DNA of 64,000 nucleotides from Hyphomicrobiales bacterium (GCA_002869065.1 PKTR01000002.1:124001-188000), one strand, 5' to 3'; numbered from the stretch's first letter, positions 53,989-62,871 are shown. The notes: a model not told the origin generated them from the sequence alone. Numbers and translations: made by a program.

Positions 53989-54560
53989 ACCGGACTACGC
54001 GCAGTGCTCAAGAAGCGCGGGCGGTCTTGATGTATCGTTCTACCCGACAAGGATGAGAACTCGCTTAAATTGATCGATAAAAACCTAGAGAATATCTTTT
54101 AAATATCCGTTATTCGGCGCTTTTCCGAATGTTTCCGCAATTTGCGTCGGATCATCCCGTCAACACTGCGCGCAACCCTTGATAGGCGGCACCGTTGATC
54201 CTTTCTTGCGCCATTGGTTGCGCGGCGCTGCTCCCAAGACATCGCATCGCACCCCTCTGTCAATTTTGCGATATCTCCCGTATTTTCCTCTTTTTCTTCG
54301 TATTTCAAATAATTCTTTTCGTATTTCTAGATTCTTTTCCCGAAAATATCTCGCTCGAATAAATGATAATTTTTCCCGCAAATAGAAACAGAGATATTTA
54401 TTGCATTACTAGCGACAGATTTTTGTTTTGCACATGATTATGAATACAGTGAACAAACTGAGAAAAATTTGCAAAATCCGTTTTATTTCTCTTGGAGCCG
54501 GTTCCAATTTCACTGGCAAGGCTCTAAGCTTGTTGCACTGCAACAGCCGGGACGAGGTTT
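53989..54560. other. AT-rich 572-base spacer
   Basis: This is by far the most AT-rich stretch of the window (runs such as TATTTTCCTCTTTTTCTTCG and AAATGATAATTTTTCCC), flanked by GC-rich genes. Small frames exist but have no ribosome sites or recognisable sequence. It probably contains long promoters for tadG and the methyltransferase gene, may bind a xenogeneic silencer such as MucR, and may mark a past insertion. Confidence 0.6.
54531..54545 (+). promoter_or_regulatory. Perfect 15-base palindrome in front of the O-methyltransferase gene
   Basis: TGTTGCA-C-TGCAACA ends 15 bases before the methyltransferase ATG, where a bound repressor would block transcription or ribosome access. The form suits a dimeric helix-turn-helix protein; the owner is unknown and no regulator gene is adjacent. 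Confidence 0.45.
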
Positions 54561-55574
54561 ATGACGGTTCTGACGAAGGCCGAAGAGATTTCCGATATCG
54601 CGTTTGGTTTCATGGGCTCAAAGGCGCTTTTCGCCGCCCTCCACCACGGAATTTTCACGCACCTGTCCGACGGACCGATGACCGCCGAGGAAGCCGGAGC
54701 GGCGTCCGGGCTGCATCCGGAACGAGCGCGCACATTGCTGACGGCGCTCGCCGCGCTCGGGCTCGTCACCGTCGACGACGACCGCTTCGCCAATTCGCCG
54801 GCGGCGAATGCCTTTCTGGTGAAAGGCGCGAAATACGATTTCGGTGACTATCTGCGCCTGCAGGTGGACCGGCAGATGTACGGCCTGCTCGACCAGATCG
54901 AGCTGGCGCTCGCCAACAAGCTGCCCGAGGACGCCACGGCCTCCTATGCCGAATGGTTTTCCGATCCCGACGAAGCCCAACTCTACTCGAAGAGCCAGCA
55001 TGCCGGTTCGCTCGGGCCGGCGCGTGGACTGGCGCGCGCACTCGACATTGCCCATGCCCGGCGCCTGCTCGATGTCGGCGGCGGCACCGGCGCCTTTGCG
55101 ATCACGCTTTGCAGGGAGTTTCCCGAACTCGAGGCGACCATCGTCGACTTTCCGAATGTCGCCGAACTCGGCCGCGCCTATGTCGAAAAGGCCGGTCTTT
55201 CGGACCGCATCCGCTACGTGCCGGGTAACGCGCTGTCGACCGAGTGGCCGATGGAGCAGGACGTCATCCTGATGTCCTATCTGATGTCCGGCGTTCCGGG
55301 CGACACCCATGAAGGCCTGATGAAGCGGGCCTTCGATCATCTGGTGCCGGGCGGCGAGTTCCTGATCCACGATTTCGTCGTTTCCTCGTGCCGGACCGAG
55401 CCGAAGCTTGCCGCGCTCTGGCAGCTCCAGCACACCGCGTTCACGCCGGGCGCGCGCTCGCTTGACGACGCCTGGCTTGCCGAACAGATGGCGGCGGCCG
55501 GCTTCACCGACGTCACCGTCGAGCCGATGATCCCGGAAATGACCATGCTGGCGCACGGCAAGAAGCCGGCCTGA
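54561..55574 (+). CDS. SAM-dependent O-methyltransferase (acetylserotonin/CrtF type)
   Basis: A 337-residue class I methyltransferase with an N-terminal winged-helix dimerisation domain (~10-90, AEEAGAASGLHPERARTLLT) and a catalytic domain with motif I LLDVGGGTGAFAI (~167-179), VDFPNV and LVPGGEFLIHDFV. This is the plant-type O-methyltransferase layout also found in CrtF and in antibiotic methyltransferases. The substrate may be a carotenoid, quinone or small phenol, but no pathway genes adjoin. Start ATG 54561 follows GACGAGG. The gene sits behind an AT-rich spacer and a palindrome. Confidence 0.85.
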   Translation: MTVLTKAEEISDIAFGFMGSKALFAALHHGIFTHLSDGPMTAEEAGAASGLHPERARTLLTALAALGLVTVDDDRFANSPAANAFLVKGAKYDFGDYLRLQVDRQMYGLLDQIELALANKLPEDATASYAEWFSDPDEAQLYSKSQHAGSLGPARGLARALDIAHARRLLDVGGGTGAFAITLCREFPELEATIVDFPNVAELGRAYVEKAGLSDRIRYVPGNALSTEWPMEQDVILMSYLMSGVPGDTHEGLMKRAFDHLVPGGEFLIHDFVVSSCRTEPKLAALWQLQHTAFTPGARSLDDAWLAEQMAAAGFTDVTVEPMIPEMTMLAHGKKPA

Positions 55575-55586
55575 TCCCGTCTCTTC

Positions 55587-55713
55587 TAGAGCGTATCGCG
55601 TGATCATTGAATCACTCGATACGCTCTAATATTTTGTTTTGACGCGTATTCTTATCCGAAAACCGGTTCCCACTTTTCGCTGACGCGAACCATCGGTTCG
55701 GGAATACGCTCTA
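55587..55713. repeat. RIME-like palindromic mosaic repeat, copy 2
   Basis: TAGAGCGTATCG (55587-55598) pairs with CGATACGCTCTA (55617-55628) around GTGAT/ATCAC; then a second palindrome goes from GCGTATTC (55644) to GAATACGC (55702-55709) with the core CCGAAAACCGGTTCCCAC and an extra ~20-base segment not present in copy 1 (9031-9136). It lies between the methyltransferase and BKACE genes; the rest of the spacer to 55890 shows nothing further apart from the BKACE ribosome site AGGGAGGG. Confidence 0.82.
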
Positions 55714-55890
55714 GGCTAGGCGTCGTTTCGCCCCGCAATCCGGTCAAAGAAACGCTCGCGTCGGCCGCGATCCGAACCGTATAAGCAGGGTTCGTGTCGC
55801 GGCGGCGAGGAAGGATTCGCACGCCGCACGACCCAAGCCGCCTGACGGCCAACAAACGCGCGCCCGGCGGGGCCGCCAAGGGAGGGTGCG

Positions 55891-56802
55891 ATGCCGCTGA
55901 CCATGAACCGGGAGGTCTTCATCACCTGTGCGGTGACCGGCTCGGGCGGGACACAGGACAAGTCCCCGCATGTGCCGCGCAGCCCCGAGCAGATCGCGGC
56001 AAGCGCCATCGACGCCGCAAAGGCCGGCGCAGCCGTCGTGCACTGCCATGTGCGCGACCCGGAAACCGGCGCACCGTCGCGCCGCCCGGAGCTTTACCGT
56101 GAACTGACCGAGCGTATCCGCGACGCCGATGTCGACGTGGTCCTCAATCTCACCGCCGGCATGGGCGGCGATATCGTGTTCGGCTCGACCGAGGCACCCT
56201 TCCCGCTCAACGAGGCGGCGACCGACATGATCGGCGCCAGCGCGCGCATGGAACATGTGCGCCAATGCCTGCCGGAGATCTGCACGCTCGATTGCGGCAC
56301 GATGAACTTCGCCGAAGCCGACTACGTGATGACCAACACGCCGGGCATGCTGCGCGCCATGGGTGGCATGATGACCGAGCTCGGCGTCAAGCCGGAGATC
56401 GAGGCCTTTGACACCGGCCATCTGTGGTTCGCCAAGCAACTGGTCGAGGAAGGCACGCTGTCCTCGCCCGCCCTCGTGCAGCTGTGCATGGGCGTTCCCT
56501 GGGGCGCGCCGAACGACCTCAACACCCTGATGGCGATGGTCAACGCAATCCCGCACGAGTGGACCTGGTCGGCGTTCAGCCTGGGACGGGACCAGATGCC
56601 CTATGTGGCGGCCGCCGTTCTCGCCGGCGGCAATGTGCGCGTCGGGCTCGAGGACAATCTGTTTCTGGAAAAGGGCGTGCTGGCGACCAACGCCCAGCTG
56701 GTCGAAAAGGCAGTCGGGATCATCGAGGGGCTCGGAGCGCGGGTGCTCGGGCCTCAGGCAGTGCGCGAGAAACTCGGTCTGACCAAGAGGGCGCCGCGAT
56801 GA
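55891..56802 (+). CDS. Beta-keto acid cleavage enzyme (BKACE), probably 3-dehydrocarnitine cleavage
   Basis: A 303-residue TIM-barrel Zn enzyme of the BKACE family (PF05853), which condenses a beta-keto acid with acetyl-CoA and splits it into a CoA ester and acetoacetate. Zn ligands His51 and His53 are in HCHVRDPETG, and the late Glu is in VGLEDNLF. The ATGA overlap with the L-carnitine dehydrogenase gene identifies the substrate as 3-dehydrocarnitine: products would be betainyl-CoA and acetoacetate. This matches the carnitine degradation route known in Pseudomonas and Sinorhizobium. The start ATG 55891 follows CAAGGGAGGG. Confidence 0.9.
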   Translation: MPLTMNREVFITCAVTGSGGTQDKSPHVPRSPEQIAASAIDAAKAGAAVVHCHVRDPETGAPSRRPELYRELTERIRDADVDVVLNLTAGMGGDIVFGSTEAPFPLNEAATDMIGASARMEHVRQCLPEICTLDCGTMNFAEADYVMTNTPGMLRAMGGMMTELGVKPEIEAFDTGHLWFAKQLVEEGTLSSPALVQLCMGVPWGAPNDLNTLMAMVNAIPHEWTWSAFSLGRDQMPYVAAAVLAGGNVRVGLEDNLFLEKGVLATNAQLVEKAVGIIEGLGARVLGPQAVREKLGLTKRAPR

Positions 56803-58226
56803 AGGCGGCAATCGTCGGCGGCGGCGTCATCGGCGGCGGCTGGGCGGCGCGCTTCCTTCTGAACGGCTGGGACGTCGCGATCTTCGATACGGACCCAGAG
56901 GCCGAGCGCAAGATCGGCGAGGTGATCGCCAATGCGCGGCGCAGCCTGCCGAGCCTCTACGACCACGCGCTGCCGGCGGAAGGCGCCCTCACCTACCATA
57001 CCGACCTGGCCGAGGCCGTTGCCGATGCGGACTGGGTGCAGGAGAGCGTGCAGGAACGGCTCGACCTGAAGCACGCCGTGCTCGGCAGCCTGTCGGAGCT
57101 TGCGCCGGCGCACGCCGTCATCGGCTCTTCGACGTCGGGCTTCAAGCCGTCGGAGCTGAACGCCAGGGGCGCGCGCGCCGTCGTCGCACACCCGTTCAAC
57201 CCGGTCTATCTGCTGCCGCTGGTCGAGCTGGTCGGGCCTCAGGCGGAGACCGAAAAGGCGGCGGTGATCCTGCACGATATCGGCATGTTCCCGCTCATCC
57301 TGCGCAAGGAAATCGATGCCCATATCGCCGACCGGCTGCTCGAGGCCGTGTGGCGGGAGAGCCTGTGGCTGGTCAAGGACGGCATCGCGACGACGGCGGA
57401 GATCGACGAGGCGATCCGCATGGCGTTCGGCATCCGCTGGGCGCAGATGGGGCTGTTCGAAACCTACCGGATCGCCGGCGGCGAAGCGGGCATGAAGCAC
57501 TTCATGGCGCAGTTCGGTCCGGCGCTCGAATGGCCGTGGACCAAGCTGACCGACGTGCCGGAGTTTTCCGAGGAGCTGGTTGATCTGATTGCCGGACAGT
57601 CGGACAGCCAATCCGGCCACCTCACGATCCGGGAGCTGGAGCGGCTACGAGACGACAATCTGGTCGGCATGATGCGGGCGCTGAAGAAATCTGCGACCGG
57701 CGCCGGCGCGGTTCTGGTGCGCCACGAGGCGGCGCTCGGCAATGCCCGGTCGACCCCCGAGCCGGTTGCAGGCGAACTCGCGCTGACCGGCGAACGGCAC
57801 ATTCCGCAAAGCTGGACCGACTATAACGGTCACATGAACGAGGCCCACTATCTCGAAGCCGGATCGCGGGCGACCGACCGCTTCATGGCGATGATCGGCG
57901 CCGACGACGCCTATATCGCGAGCGGGAAGTCCTACTTCACCGTCACCAACCACATCCGTCACCTGGGCGAGCTCAATGCCGGTGAGCGTATGACGATCAG
58001 GACCCAGGTGCTAAACGGCGATGGCAAGAAGCTGCACCTCTACCATTTCCTCTATGGCGGCGAAGGCCAGCTTGCGGCCTCGGTCGAGAGCCTGCTGTTG
58101 CATGTCGATCTGTCCACTCGCGCGACCTCGCTGCCGAATCCGGCCGTGGCGGAAAGGCTCGCCGCGTGGATGGAGGCGCACAAGAACCTGCCGCTGCCGG
58201 AAGGCGCCGGCAAGGCCGCGCGCTAG
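56799..58226 (+). CDS. lcdH: L-carnitine dehydrogenase fused to betainyl-CoA thioesterase
   Basis: A 475-residue bifunctional protein. Residues 1-~315 are a 3-hydroxyacyl-CoA-dehydrogenase-like NAD enzyme with GGGVIGGGW (6-14), ESVQERLDLK and HPFNPVYLLPLVELV. The remaining ~140 residues form a hotdog thioesterase with the DYNGHMNEAHY motif. L-carnitine dehydrogenase makes 3-dehydrocarnitine, the substrate of the upstream BKACE, and the thioesterase releases glycine betaine from betainyl-CoA. The fused form is known from Rhizobiales. The start is ATG 56799, overlapping the BKACE stop (ATGA). Regulator and carnitine importer are not in the window. Confidence 0.9.
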   Translation: MKAAIVGGGVIGGGWAARFLLNGWDVAIFDTDPEAERKIGEVIANARRSLPSLYDHALPAEGALTYHTDLAEAVADADWVQESVQERLDLKHAVLGSLSELAPAHAVIGSSTSGFKPSELNARGARAVVAHPFNPVYLLPLVELVGPQAETEKAAVILHDIGMFPLILRKEIDAHIADRLLEAVWRESLWLVKDGIATTAEIDEAIRMAFGIRWAQMGLFETYRIAGGEAGMKHFMAQFGPALEWPWTKLTDVPEFSEELVDLIAGQSDSQSGHLTIRELERLRDDNLVGMMRALKKSATGAGAVLVRHEAALGNARSTPEPVAGELALTGERHIPQSWTDYNGHMNEAHYLEAGSRATDRFMAMIGADDAYIASGKSYFTVTNHIRHLGELNAGERMTIRTQVLNGDGKKLHLYHFLYGGEGQLAASVESLLLHVDLSTRATSLPNPAVAERLAAWMEAHKNLPLPEGAGKAAR

Positions 58227-58265
58227 AGCGCTTGCGGACATAACAAAACGGGGAGGAGAACACCG

Positions 58266-59237
58266 ATGAAGGTTGCGATCATAGGCGGCCACGGGTTCCT
58301 GGGGCAGCGGCTGGCAAAGCGCCTGTTGCAGAAGGGCGAAGCCGTCGGGCCCGACGGCGCGCTGCAGCCGATCGACGAATTGATCCTGATCGATCAGGTC
58401 GCGCCGGAAGCTCCGCTTGAAGGCGTGACAACGATCATCGGCGACGTTGCCGAGCCGGGCTTTTTCGACCGCGCGCTCGGCGACGACGTCACCAGCGTCT
58501 TCCATCTCGCCGCAATCGTCAGCTCCGCCGCCGAAGCCGATTTCGATCTCGGCATGCGGGTCAATCTCGACGCGACCCGGGCGCTGCTGGAGCTCTGCCG
58601 GGCGATGCCGATTGCGCCGCGCCTCGTCTTCACCAGCTCGGTCGCGGTGTTCGGCAATGCGCCGCCGATGATCGAGGACGACACGCCCGCCCTGCCGCTG
58701 TCGTCCTACGGGACGCAGAAGGTGATCGGCGAATATCTGGTCAATGATTACAGCCGCAAGGGCTATCTCGACGGGCGCTGCCTGCGGCTGCCGACCGTCG
58801 TCATCCGGCCCGGAAAGCCAAACCGCGCCGCATCGTCCTTTGCCAGTTCGATCCTGCGCGAACCGCTGCAGGGCGAGATGGCGATCTGTCCCGTCGACAC
58901 CGGTCTCAGCCTGTGGATCCAGTCGCCGCGCGTGGTCGTCGAGAACCTCATCCACGCACACGACCTCGCCACGGACGCGTGGTCGGACGGTGCGCGCATT
59001 CTCAACCTGCCGGGACTCACCGTGACGGTCGCGGAGATGATCGAGGCGCTTGCCCGCGCCAGCGGCGACACCTCGCTGATCCGCCACGAGCCGGACGCGG
59101 AAATCGCCCGTATCGTCGGCAGCTGGCCGGGCGCCATGAACACACCGCGCGCCACCCGTCTCGGCTTCTCAAAGGACGAGACCATCGACGCCATCGTCGC
59201 CGCCTTCAGGCAAGAAGAACTGGGCGGCGCGCGCTGA
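58266..59237 (+). CDS. denD: NAD-dependent epimerase/dehydratase family protein, DenD-like
   Basis: A 323-residue extended SDR. GGHGFLGQRLAKRL (8-21) is the nucleotide loop, VFTSSVAVFG and SSYGTQK give the catalytic Tyr-x-x-x-Lys, and GYLDGRCLRLPTVVIRPGKPN follows the D-erythronate dehydrogenase (DenD) pattern. DenD oxidises D-erythronate to 2-keto-D-erythronate, but the usual partner genes (denV-like isomerase, kinase, aldolase) are absent. The start follows GGGGAGGAG. It is 39 bases after lcdH, so cotranscription is possible and a role beside carnitine use cannot be excluded. Confidence 0.8.
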   Translation: MKVAIIGGHGFLGQRLAKRLLQKGEAVGPDGALQPIDELILIDQVAPEAPLEGVTTIIGDVAEPGFFDRALGDDVTSVFHLAAIVSSAAEADFDLGMRVNLDATRALLELCRAMPIAPRLVFTSSVAVFGNAPPMIEDDTPALPLSSYGTQKVIGEYLVNDYSRKGYLDGRCLRLPTVVIRPGKPNRAASSFASSILREPLQGEMAICPVDTGLSLWIQSPRVVVENLIHAHDLATDAWSDGARILNLPGLTVTVAEMIEALARASGDTSLIRHEPDAEIARIVGSWPGAMNTPRATRLGFSKDETIDAIVAAFRQEELGGAR

Positions 59238-59299
59238 AAGAGCGTATTATCGGCGCACCGGGCGCGAAGCGTCCCAGCCTTTTTGGGAAGAGGTCAACA

Positions 59300-59677
59300 A
59301 TGCGGGTTTTGACTTGGAAAAATGCGGCGCGTCGTCTGGCGATCGCGGGGCTCGCCGCCGGTTTCGCACTGCTTGCCGGCGCGACGGCCAACGCGCAGCA
59401 GCTCGATGAGGGCTGGTGGATCGTGCTCGGCTCGTTCCCGACCGAGCCGTGGGAGCGGCAGGCGAGCGACCTCGAGACCATGCACCTAAAGGCCCGTCCC
59501 TGCCGGCTTGAGCCGTTCAACGACTTTTCGGCCAAATTCGAAGGCTTCCGGCCCGGCTACAACGTCTTCGTCGTCGGCGCCTATGCGAGCAAGGGCGAAG
59601 CGCAGAACAAGTTGCTGATGGTGAGGAGCTGCTTCGCCGACGCCTATGTCAAATACGGGCGCTATCTCGGCGAGTGA
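59300..59677 (+). CDS. Small exported SPOR-like protein
   Basis: A 125-residue protein with a signal peptide (ARRLAIAGLAAGFALLAGAT, cut near ANAQQ). The mature part contains WWIVLGSFPTEPWERQASDL and NVFVVGAYASKGEAQNKLLM, a pattern like one SPOR-type alpha/beta repeat with duplicated beta strands; two cysteines (in RPCRLE and RSCFAD) could pair. Binding to denuded peptidoglycan is possible, but the SPOR match is weak. The start ATG 59300 follows AGAGG. It is convergent with bhcD. Confidence 0.55.
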   Translation: MRVLTWKNAARRLAIAGLAAGFALLAGATANAQQLDEGWWIVLGSFPTEPWERQASDLETMHLKARPCRLEPFNDFSAKFEGFRPGYNVFVVGAYASKGEAQNKLLMVRSCFADAYVKYGRYLGE

Positions 59678-59734
59678 CGCGGTATAACGACACCCGCCAC
59701 CGGGATCGCTCCCGGCGGCGGAGGTGTTGTTTTC

Positions 59735-60697
59735 TCAGATATCGATCTCGCCGGCCGTTCCGGCGGCAATCGCGCCCTCGACGGCAGCAGCGGCCACCGC
59801 GAGATCTTGCAGACCGACGCCGGTTCCGTCGAACAGCGTGATCTCGTCCTCGCTGGTCCGTCCCGCGTGACGGCCGAGGATGACATCTCCGATCGGGGTG
59901 ATCGCATCGGCCGAGACCAGACCCGCCTCCACCGCGTGCTGACACTCGCCGATGGTGGTTGCCTGCTGCAGTTCATCGGTGAACAGCGTCGCGGTGGCGA
60001 CCAGCTCGGCGGCGACCTCCTGCTTGCCCTTCGTGTCGGTGCCCATGCAGGCGATGTGCGTGCCGGGGCGGACCTGCTCGCGCATCAGGATCGGGCCGAA
60101 GCTTGAGGTGATGGTGATGATCACATCGGCTTCCGCGCCGAGCCGGTCGAGATCGACCGCCTCGAAGGGCAGGCCGAGGTCGGCGGCGGCTTCGGCGAGT
60201 TTCGTCAGCCGCTCGGGATTGCGGTTCCAGGCAACGACCTTTTCGAAGCTGCGCACCTTGGCCGCTGCCCGCATCTGAAAGGCCGACTGGTGGCCGGCGC
60301 CGACCATGCCGAGCACGCGGGCATCCCCCCGTGCCAGCCGGTCGATCGAGACGGCGGAAGCCGCCGCCGTGCGCAACGCGGTCAGCAGATTGCCGCCGAC
60401 CATTGCCGTCGGACGGCCGCTGTCGGGATCGAACAGATAGACCGTCGACTGGTGGTTCGGGATGCCGCGCTCGGCATTACCGGGGAAATAGCCGCCCGCC
60501 TTGACGCCGAGCAGGTGGCCGACCCGGTCGAGGCCGGACTTGAAGCCGTATTGGCGGCCCTCGCCCAGCGCCTCGCGGACGACCGGGAAATTGTAGGCGC
60601 CGCCCTCGGCCATCGCGGCGAACACCGCCTCAACCGCCGTGAACGCCTTTTCAGGCGTCATAAGGCCGGCGATATCGCGTTCGGGCACAACATGCAT
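59735..60697 (-). CDS. bhcD: Iminosuccinate reductase BhcD
   Basis: A 320-residue member of the ornithine cyclodeaminase/mu-crystallin family. The Rossmann loop is GMVGAGHQSAFQMRAA and the family elements GGYFPGN and ACMGTDTKGKQEV are present. In the beta-hydroxyaspartate cycle BhcD reduces iminosuccinate to L-aspartate with NADH, closing the cycle. The call rests on family plus position directly after bhcC-like, bhcB-like and bhcA-like genes; on family alone it would be an ornithine cyclodeaminase-like enzyme. The start ATG 60697 is 9 bases after GAGG; the longer frame to 60742 overlaps bhcC. Confidence 0.88.
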   Translation of the reverse strand: MHVVPERDIAGLMTPEKAFTAVEAVFAAMAEGGAYNFPVVREALGEGRQYGFKSGLDRVGHLLGVKAGGYFPGNAERGIPNHQSTVYLFDPDSGRPTAMVGGNLLTALRTAAASAVSIDRLARGDARVLGMVGAGHQSAFQMRAAAKVRSFEKVVAWNRNPERLTKLAEAAADLGLPFEAVDLDRLGAEADVIITITSSFGPILMREQVRPGTHIACMGTDTKGKQEVAAELVATATLFTDELQQATTIGECQHAVEAGLVSADAITPIGDVILGRHAGRTSEDEITLFDGTGVGLQDLAVAAAAVEGAIAAGTAGEIDI

Positions 60698-60708
60698 GGT
60701 CACGGTCC

Positions 60709-61872
60709 TCAGTAAGCCTTGCCGCGAGCCGAAACCGGCCACACCTTCTCGACCTTGCCGCCACGGACGCCGACATACCAGTCGTGGACGTTGGCGGTCG
60801 GATCGCAGTGACCCGGCACGAGGCGCAGCTTCTCACCGACCTTGAGCACGCCGTTCACGTCCTCGATGACGCCGTGCTCGTCGGAGCACTTGATGTATTT
60901 GACGTCGTCACGGCCATAGATGACCGGCAGGCCGCTGTCGATCGACTGGGCCTTGAGGCCGGCGTCGCAGATCGCCTTGTCGGTCTTGGCGTGGCTCATC
61001 ACCTGGGTGAGGATGAAGAACGCGTTCTCCCATTCGCCCTGGTCGATGCGCTTGCCGTCCTTGTCGTGGATGCGTCCGTAGTCGGCGTCCATGAAGGCGT
61101 AGGAACCGCACTGCAGCTCGTTGTAGACGCCGGAATTCGACTCGAAATAGTAGGAGCCGGTGCCGCCGCCCGAAACCAGTTCCGGCTCGAGGCCGGCCGA
61201 CTTCAGGCCCTTCACCGCGTTCTCGACCATCTCGATGGCGATATCGAGCTTCGCCTTGCGGTCCTCGTAGGAATCGAGGTGCTGCATGGCGCCCTGATAG
61301 GCCTGGATGCCGGAGAATTTCAGTCCCTCGGCGGTGTCGATCGCCTGGGCGAGCGAGACCACGTCCTGCGTCGTCGTCACGCCGCAGCGCCCGGCGCCGC
61401 AATCGATCTCGACGAAGCATTCAAGCGTCGTGCCATGCTTCTGTGCCGCCGCCGACAGTTCGGCGACGTTTTCCTTGTCGTCGACGCAGACGATGATGCG
61501 CGAGCCGAGCTTCGGCAGGCGGGCAAGGCGGTCGATCTTCATCGGGTCGCGGACCTGGTTCGACACCAGCACGTCCTTGATTCCACCGCGCACGAAGACT
61601 TCCGCCTCGCTGACCTTCTGGCAGCACACGCCGATGGCGCCGCCGAGTTCTTCCTGCAGCTTCGCGACATCGACGGATTTGTGCATCTTGCCGTGGGCGC
61701 GGTGGCGCATGCCATGCGCCTTGGCGTAGTCGCCCATCTTCTTGACGTTGCGCTCAAGCGCATCGAGGTCTAGGACGAGGCACGGGGTCTGGATGTCCTT
61801 CTCGTCCATGCCCGGCACTGCGGGCACGTCGAAACCGACTTCCAGTTCGTCGAAATTGACAGGCGCGTTCAT
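60709..61872 (-). CDS. bhcC: Beta-hydroxyaspartate aldolase BhcC
   Basis: A 387-residue PLP enzyme of the alanine-racemase/D-threonine aldolase fold. The N-terminal barrel has TPCLVLDLDALERN and the PLP lysine region HRAHGKMHKS; the C-terminal part ends with GHCDPTANVHDWYVGVRGG, whose His and Asp bind the divalent metal. BhcC joins glycine and glyoxylate to (2R,3S)-beta-hydroxyaspartate. The start ATG 61872 sits 7 bases after GGGAG; the ATG 6 bases upstream is too close to it. It ends 11 bases before bhcD. Confidence 0.9.
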   Translation of the reverse strand: MNAPVNFDELEVGFDVPAVPGMDEKDIQTPCLVLDLDALERNVKKMGDYAKAHGMRHRAHGKMHKSVDVAKLQEELGGAIGVCCQKVSEAEVFVRGGIKDVLVSNQVRDPMKIDRLARLPKLGSRIIVCVDDKENVAELSAAAQKHGTTLECFVEIDCGAGRCGVTTTQDVVSLAQAIDTAEGLKFSGIQAYQGAMQHLDSYEDRKAKLDIAIEMVENAVKGLKSAGLEPELVSGGGTGSYYFESNSGVYNELQCGSYAFMDADYGRIHDKDGKRIDQGEWENAFFILTQVMSHAKTDKAICDAGLKAQSIDSGLPVIYGRDDVKYIKCSDEHGVIEDVNGVLKVGEKLRLVPGHCDPTANVHDWYVGVRGGKVEKVWPVSARGKAY

Positions 61873-61887
61873 GGTCATTCTCCCTTG

Positions 61888-62838
61888 TCAGGAATTCCAG
61901 GGCAGCGCGTCGAGATCGACATTGCCGCCGGTGATGATGACGCCGACACGCTTGCCGGCGAAGAGGTGCTTGTTCTTCAGGATCGTCGCGAGCGGCACGG
62001 CGCTCGACGGCTCCATGACGATCTTCATGCGCTTCCAGATCAGCTTCATCGCGTCGACGATTTCCTCTTCCGAAGCGGTGAGGATGTCGGTGACGTGGTT
62101 CGACACGAAGTGCCAGGTCAGTTCCTTCAGCGGCACCTTGAGGCCGTCGGCGACGGTGACCGGCGCGTCGTCGGCGATGATGTGGCCGGCCTTGAAACTG
62201 CGATAGGCGTCGTCGGCCTGCTCGGGCTCGGCGGCATAGATCTGCACGTCCGGCGCGATGTTCGACAGGGTCAGGCAGGTGCCGGACACCATGCCGCCGC
62301 CGCCAATCGGCGCAATGACGGCATCGAGACCCTCGACCTGGTCGTTCAGTTCGAGCGCGCAGGTGCCCTGACCGGCGATGACGCGCGGGTCGTTGTAGGG
62401 GTGGACGAATTCGGCGCCCGTTTCGGCAACCACTTCGGCAAACACCGCCTCGCGGCTCGAGGTCGAGGGTTCGCACTCGACGATGGTGCCGCCATAGCCG
62501 CGGACGGCATCCTTCTTTGCCTGCGGTGCGGTGCGCGGCATCACCACCGTGCACGGGATTCCGCGCCGGCCGGCGGCATAGGACAGGCAGGTGCCGTGGT
62601 TGCCCGACGAGTGCGTGGCGACGCCCTTTGCGGCCTGTTCGTCGCTCAGCCCGAACACCGAGTTCGAGGCGCCGCGCGCCTTGAAGGCGCCGGCCTTCTG
62701 GAAGTTCTCGCATTTGAAGAACAGTTCGGCGCCGGCGAGCCCGTTGATGAAGCTCGACGTCAGGACGGGCGTTCGGTGGATGTGCGGGCGAATGCGCTCA
62801 AACGCGCTTTCAACGTCGTCGAATGTCGGAATGTACAT
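61888..62838 (-). CDS. bhcB: Beta-hydroxyaspartate dehydratase BhcB
   Basis: A 316-residue fold-type II PLP enzyme of the threonine/serine dehydratase family. Lys53 in FQKAGAFKARGA is the PLP lysine, SSGNHGTCL the phosphate-binding loop and PIGGGGMVSG the glycine loop. BhcB eliminates water from beta-hydroxyaspartate to iminosuccinate. On family alone threonine dehydratase or serine racemase would be possible; neighbours decide. The start ATG 62838 (MYIPTFDDV) follows GGAAAC; a TTG at 62859 is less likely. It is 15 bases before bhcC. Confidence 0.9.
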   Translation of the reverse strand: MYIPTFDDVESAFERIRPHIHRTPVLTSSFINGLAGAELFFKCENFQKAGAFKARGASNSVFGLSDEQAAKGVATHSSGNHGTCLSYAAGRRGIPCTVVMPRTAPQAKKDAVRGYGGTIVECEPSTSSREAVFAEVVAETGAEFVHPYNDPRVIAGQGTCALELNDQVEGLDAVIAPIGGGGMVSGTCLTLSNIAPDVQIYAAEPEQADDAYRSFKAGHIIADDAPVTVADGLKVPLKELTWHFVSNHVTDILTASEEEIVDAMKLIWKRMKIVMEPSSAVPLATILKNKHLFAGKRVGVIITGGNVDLDALPWNS

Positions 62839-62871
62839 GTCGCTGTTTCCAATCGGCAAACGGGTACGCGG

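Noticed and set aside
54099-54381. Small frames in the AT-rich spacer
   Set aside because: Lys/Arg/Glu-rich but without ribosome sites or known family, overlapping each other; AT-rich sequence alone could give them.
59735-60697. Ornithine cyclodeaminase in proline synthesis
   Set aside because: Family fits, but its position after three Bhc-like genes makes iminosuccinate reductase the better call.
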